From Galerina marginata (taxonomy: Eukaryota > Basidiomycota > Agaricomycetes > Agaricales > Galerinaceae): a stretch of 64,000 nt of DNA. Shown here in pieces: positions 59,676 to 64,000 of the stretch. Numbering within the stretch: the first letter of the stretch is position 1; the number at the start of each line of letters is the position of its first letter. The translations under genes and the position numbers were made by a program. The stretch is taken from NCBI GenBank assembly GCA_023014335.1, contig JAECYW010000017.1, positions 1,240,001 to 1,304,000 of the forward strand. The letters are read 5' to 3'. The notes beneath the pieces are model-generated. The model saw only the letters and a program-made list of their open reading frames with translations. It ran no database searches and was not told the DNA's origin.

Positions 59676-61773
59676 ATGTTGGACTTTTTTTCCCAAGCGG
59701 CGCTCCTCTTCGTCGTCTTTCTGATCACGGCGTATGCTCGTCTTGCTCGGGCAATCTCGTATTCGGGCGGCGTGCCGCGGGTTGGCAAATCTGGAGTCCT
59801 CGGATACCTACGAACTGCAGTCAGATGGACTCTAGAGGGTGAAGCTGTCATTGTAGAAGGCAGAAAACAGTTCTCTGGAAAGCCTTTTGTGATCCCAACT
59901 TTGGTGAACATTCTCATCCTGAAGGTCATCCAAGCTATTAATATTTGTTCTGACGACAATAAAGTCGGGACCGTATTTCTTTTTAGGACCCGAATACCTA
60001 GAGCGTGTACGAGCAGGTCCAGATAGCATTGTGAGTTCACTCCCTTTCAGTCAGTCTTACCATATGAATATGTTGAACCGCTAGTTCAACGAAATGATGG
60101 CGGTCAACGAGGACCTGCAGCTGCCGTACACCATGGACGCACACCAATTGAGAAATCCATATCAAGCAAGGGTTCTACGAACAGATGTCAATCGTGCCAT
60201 CCCTTCATTCATTCCAGAAATTCTGGATGAATCTGTTCTGGCCATGAATGAGACCATCAAAAACTCTATTCAAGAAGGTGAGTGATCGGTAATTTCTTTG
60301 CTGAGCGAACATTAGTCAAATACTTTCTCAGAAACTGCCAATATTCCCGTGTTTGATACCATGACACACTTGATAGCGAGAATAAGCAATCGGGTTATCT
60401 TCGGAAAGGAGTTGTGTCGTAATGAGAAATTTCTGCATGCAATTGTAAGGTTTGCAGAAACGACGCCACTCATGGCTCCATTTATTCAATGGAGCCCCTT
60501 GATTTTTCGACCGTGAGTAGATGAAATTCGATTCAAGTCAGTCCTCGTAATTCCTGTTCTTTTTGTTTCCGCAGGCTGGTGTACTTCGTTCTCTCGTCCA
60601 TATTGGGAGGGAAAAAAGATGCTCTCAAGTTCATTATACCATACCTGAAGCAGTACATGCAAGACCGTGAAAGTATGGCGGAGAAGCCGGTGCGTGTTGG
60701 CCTCCGTTCTTTTTTTACTTTTGCTTAAACAGAACATCCCTACAGGGCCTGGTATCCGAATATCTCATCCAGGGTGCGCCACCCGATGAAACTGTTGAGG
60801 GACTCGCCGTCCGTCTTCTGAATGTTAATTTTGGCAGCATACACACTTCGTTCGACCGCATCTGTTCGTGGTCATCACTCATTTCTGACCCTCCTTTAGG
60901 TCTATTTTTATTACTCAAGCTCTATTCGAAATTGCCCTGTTATCGTCCAAAGACATCGAAAGCATGCGGAAGGAAGTCAGAGAAGCTCTGGAATCAGAAG
61001 GTGGCTGGACCAAAGGCGCTCTGGACAAGTTACACAAGATCGACTCGGCCCTTAGGGAAGTCGGACGATATTATGGGCTGATGAATTGTATGTCATCAAT
61101 CTTATCCGGTCTTCAATGGCTCTGACGATCTGAAAGTTGCCTTACCTCGAGTTGCGGTTGTAGGCTATGACCTTGAGGACGGTCAAAACATTCCCCCAGG
61201 TCATCGAGTCGCCGTGGACATGAGAGCAATACATTTCGATGCTCGCATCTATCCGGAACCCAACCGTTGTGATCTCTTTCGTTTTGCAAATCTGCGGGCC
61301 CAGGACGGCTCAGACACAGCAAAATATAACTTCGCAACGCTTGATTCTTCTGTGCGTTACTTATTTTGTCTGTCAGGTATATATTTAGTACTTAAATTAT
61401 ATGATTCGTTGCTTCTTTTGCCTTTTCTGCAGTACCTCCCATTCGGAGCCGGTACGTTACGGACATCCGTCAAAATTCTTTCGGACCTTTCTAAACAATT
61501 CCTTTCCCAGGGCGTCACGCTTGTGCTGGTCGTTTCTTCGCTGCTGTATGTTCCATTTGGATTTTTTTTAACGCTTGCTTTCTCATGATACCTTTTTTTT
61601 TCTTCGTCAAGATGGAGCTCAAATTGATGCTGGCTCACATACTTCTCGAGTATGACATTAGCTTCCCCCCTCCGATTACCCAACGACCGAAGAATCTCAC
61701 CTTCAATGGTGCCATCATCCCAGATCCAAAGGCTCATCTAGTTTTCAAGCCCAGGACAGCGAAGTCATCTTAG
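59676..61773 (+). CDS. Cytochrome P450 monooxygenase
   Basis: Membrane-anchored haem-thiolate monooxygenase, reminiscent of fungal ent-kaurene-oxidase-like P450s; substrate unknown. An N-terminal anchor (FFSQAALLFVVFLITAYARL) leads to FSGKPFVIPTL, MMAVNEDLQLPYTMDAHQLR, IARISNRVIFGKELC and LAVRLLNVNFGSIHTSS (I-helix region, where the usual A/G-G-x-D/E-T-T is replaced by NFGSIHTSS). The ExxR motif lies in ALREVGRYYGLMN, then PPGHRVAVDMRAIHFDARIY, and the haem loop LPFGAG/RHACAGRFFA is split by an intron. The cysteine ligand is in RHACAG. Ends FKPRTAKSS. At least nine introns. Transcribed away from MND1. Confidence 0.93.
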
Positions 61774-62226
61774 CTGCCTGTCTGTGGCCCGCTGGAATAA
61801 CTCGGACATTCAGTTAATTCAATCTCGGACATTGATCTGCAGAGTGGATTTGAAATTTTGAATAGTTCTGCGGAGGACGCATCCGAGCCCCCAAGTTACT
61901 CATGTACATTCACTTGCCATTTTTAGTTGTCAAATTGTTTTTGCTCTTATATAAGATGGATTAGGGCCTACACTACACACAAATATGCACAGTGAGGAAG
62001 ACAAATTCTACGTTGGAAATGATGGGATGCGATTGTAGATAGCTATGATGCAACGACAGAAGAAGAAAAAGGAGGGTGATGATGATGATAAATTACAGCC
62101 AAACGAGTGGGTACGAAATATGTACATGTCCTTCATCACCTTGGTAGTAAAAGAAATTGTGGAATACCATTAAAAGAAATCCGAAAGGAAAGTGGAAAGT
62201 TAGGAAGGCAGTTAGCGTGGTCGGGG
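61774..62226. other. Convergent intergenic region
   Basis: Between the P450 stop and the stop of the disordered protein on the other strand. AT-rich with a short GATGATGATGATGATAA run near 62078-62091. No gene seen. Confidence 0.5.
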
Positions 62227-64000
62227 TCATCGCAGGAGGTCCAAGCGTTGGTCATTTGAGGGGTATCGATATGCGACAAAGTCAGAGTCCTGCTGGACCA
62301 ACTCCTCAAGGGCTTTTCGGGAAGTGACAGACATTCGCAAGTTAGGGTTGGCCTGACCAGAACTACTGTGTCGCGAAGTCGAAGTGCCGTATCCGGTTGT
62401 TGTCAAATCATCTTGGTTGTCGTAGGGGACGTATCCCATAGAGGGAAATTGGTGGCCAATATTTTCCTGCATGAGTTCCTGATGTTGTTCGCGTTTGTCG
62501 CTCTTTTTGCTGAGGAGAGAAGAGAAGCCAAATTTGCTCTTTCGTTTAGTAGAGGGAAGTGGAGAACTTGTTCTTGGAGGATGCTCTTGAACATGTTCAA
62601 GCCTGCCTAGGGATCGTCGTGATATGCCAAATTCGTCATAACGAGGACCAAGGGATCTGCGGGAATCGAAGTCAACAGGTTTGCTGACAGGCATAGTCTG
62701 GAAACCGTTGAGGTTTGGCCTCGAGGAAGTGCCTCCGAACGATTGCCGCCTTCCTTCACCTGACCTAAATGGTGCCTGTGGCGGAAGGAAGTCGTGGGCT
62801 GGACCAGAGCCTGGTGGCAAGGTGTAGACCGTACGTGGCCTAATATCAGAAGGAAGAATCCGAGCTGGTTGTTCCCCAGGAGGAAGGGGTGGTAACGACT
62901 TTTCGCGAGCCAGAGGTGTTGGTCGGTTCGATCCATTGGTCCCGTTAACGTTCAGAGTGTTCGAAGCAGAGACTGGGAGAGGGGAAATCGAACCACTGGT
63001 TGTGCGACGTAATTCCGAGTCCGACGTGGCTGAGTGGATAGACTTCCAGGTAGCATTAGTCACTTTGACACTCGTTTCTTCAGGTCCATATTTAAGCTCT
63101 TGGTCCTCTGCATCGTTGCCGTTGCGACTCTCGGCTACATCTATGTCAACGCCGGGTGTACGCAATGAGGTTGGGGAGGGCAAGATGCTTGATGGAGCAG
63201 TAGGCGGAGACATACCAGGAGATGATAATCCAAATTTAGGGGAGGCGGAAGATGGCACCAAAGAAGGAGTAGAAGCGTGACGCATTCCACCAGAGTGTAG
63301 ATCAGAAGGTCCTCGATCGACAAGGTAGGATAAAGGAGGAGGCGGAGCCAAGGGCGTATCATCTTCGTGACCTTCATCGCGGTGCGCTAGATCCCTTTGC
63401 TGAGAATCATTCTTGCCGGTAACAATCCGCCATATCTTGGCCAAACCTCCTTTCTTCTTCTTGACCTTGTCTTCTTGAAGGATTTGAGAGGCATTCATGT
63501 CTTCTAATTCTGTAGGAGGCCAAATTTGACTACGACGAGGCGTGTTCAAATCTATGGGAGACGATGTAAGAGGGTGAGGGCCATATGCCTCTCGCTGTAA
63601 AGCAACGCTGTGAAAATAAAGGTAAGTAGACTCCCGCAAGATATACAAGTGAAGTCACGGACTGCATATCAACCATGCTCCCTGACATTCCAGAGGGGGC
63701 AAGGCTATCCTGGCTTCGCCACCCTGCACTAAGGTTTTTCATCCCAAAGAATCTTGTTCGTCGAGGAGATGACGACCCCATGCTATGGACATCTGAGAAA
63801 GATGCTTGAGAATATGCGCGAGGAAGATCTGGCCGGTCCAGTGGGGCGGTCAGGACGCTGGTAGGTCGTGCGGAACTCGCGTGAGAATATCTTGAATACG
63901 GCTTCAAACCGTTCTCGGTAAGCGGTATAGTGCTTTGAGCAGATATAATAGATGTCACATCCATGGCTGAGCCTCTGGATGACTTGCGTGCCCGTCTCTC
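62227..64000 (-). CDS. Large disordered Ser/Pro-rich protein, C-terminal part (5' end beyond right edge)
   Basis: The frame is open to the last base (ERRARKSSRGSAMDVTS...), so the start lies outside the window. The visible part has two exons joined near 63610-63660 (MSGSMVDMQS to VALQREAYGPHPLTSSP). It is rich in Ser, Pro, Arg and Gly and has short basic motifs (EDKVKKKKGGLAKIWRIVTG, SPRRTRFFGMKNLSAGWRSQ, TKRKSKFGFSSLLSKKSDK). The end is ALEELVQQDSDFVAYRYPSN then DQRLDLLR. No catalytic domain in this part. The pattern suits a scaffolding or regulatory tail with many phosphorylation sites. Family not recognised from this end alone. Confidence 0.75.

Overview
This is a gene-dense piece of a filamentous basidiomycete nuclear genome, most likely an agaricomycete. 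The genes are broken by many roughly 45-75 nt introns. The gene content also fits: a CBM1 protein, SKN1/KRE6-type GH16, an N-terminally anchored GH18 chitinase, a DUF6533 membrane protein, a PL14 lyase, a P450 and a Zn2Cys6 regulator. No single open frame spans a whole gene, so gene spans below come from joining exons by hand.

Layout. 1-21.4 kb is housekeeping: an AMP-dependent acyl-CoA ligase running off the left edge, RNA polymerase II subunit RPB3, an MscS-type channel with an EF-hand, the t-SNARE TLG2, a small nine-cysteine protein missed by long-ORF calling, the Fe-S assembly factor NAR1, a PL14 lyase, an AVT-type amino-acid transporter, phosphomevalonate kinase ERG8, ferrochelatase and a DUF3533/SNG1-like membrane protein. 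22.4-23.8 kb holds a decayed gamma-tubulin copy. 24.09-29.71 kb is a head-to-tail array of five apparently identical 1125-bp units with no convincing coding content. It is bounded by an 8-bp direct repeat and has an 11-bp inverted repeat at every junction. 30.1-47.7 kb carries a membrane RING-H2 protein, a coiled-coil protein, a GTPBP1-like GTPase, a GH16 glucan-synthesis protein, a CBM1 protein, a DUF6533 protein, a GH18 chitinase and a four-TM protein. 47.8-64 kb carries PNS1, a PP2C phosphatase, an eIF5-mimic W2 protein, a Zn2Cys6 factor, a MYND protein, the meiotic factor MND1, a P450 and the C-terminus of a large disordered protein that continues off the right edge.

The genes do not form one pathway. 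The nearest thing to a theme is GH16, CBM1 and GH18 within 9 kb (wall and carbohydrate biology). ERG8 and ferrochelatase are adjacent metabolic genes. The most unusual region is the gamma-tubulin relic next to the 5 x 1125-bp array. A caveat for every gene in roughly the left 40 kb: conserved exons repeatedly need a one-base shift to stay in frame. This suggests residual indel error in the assembly rather than real gene death.
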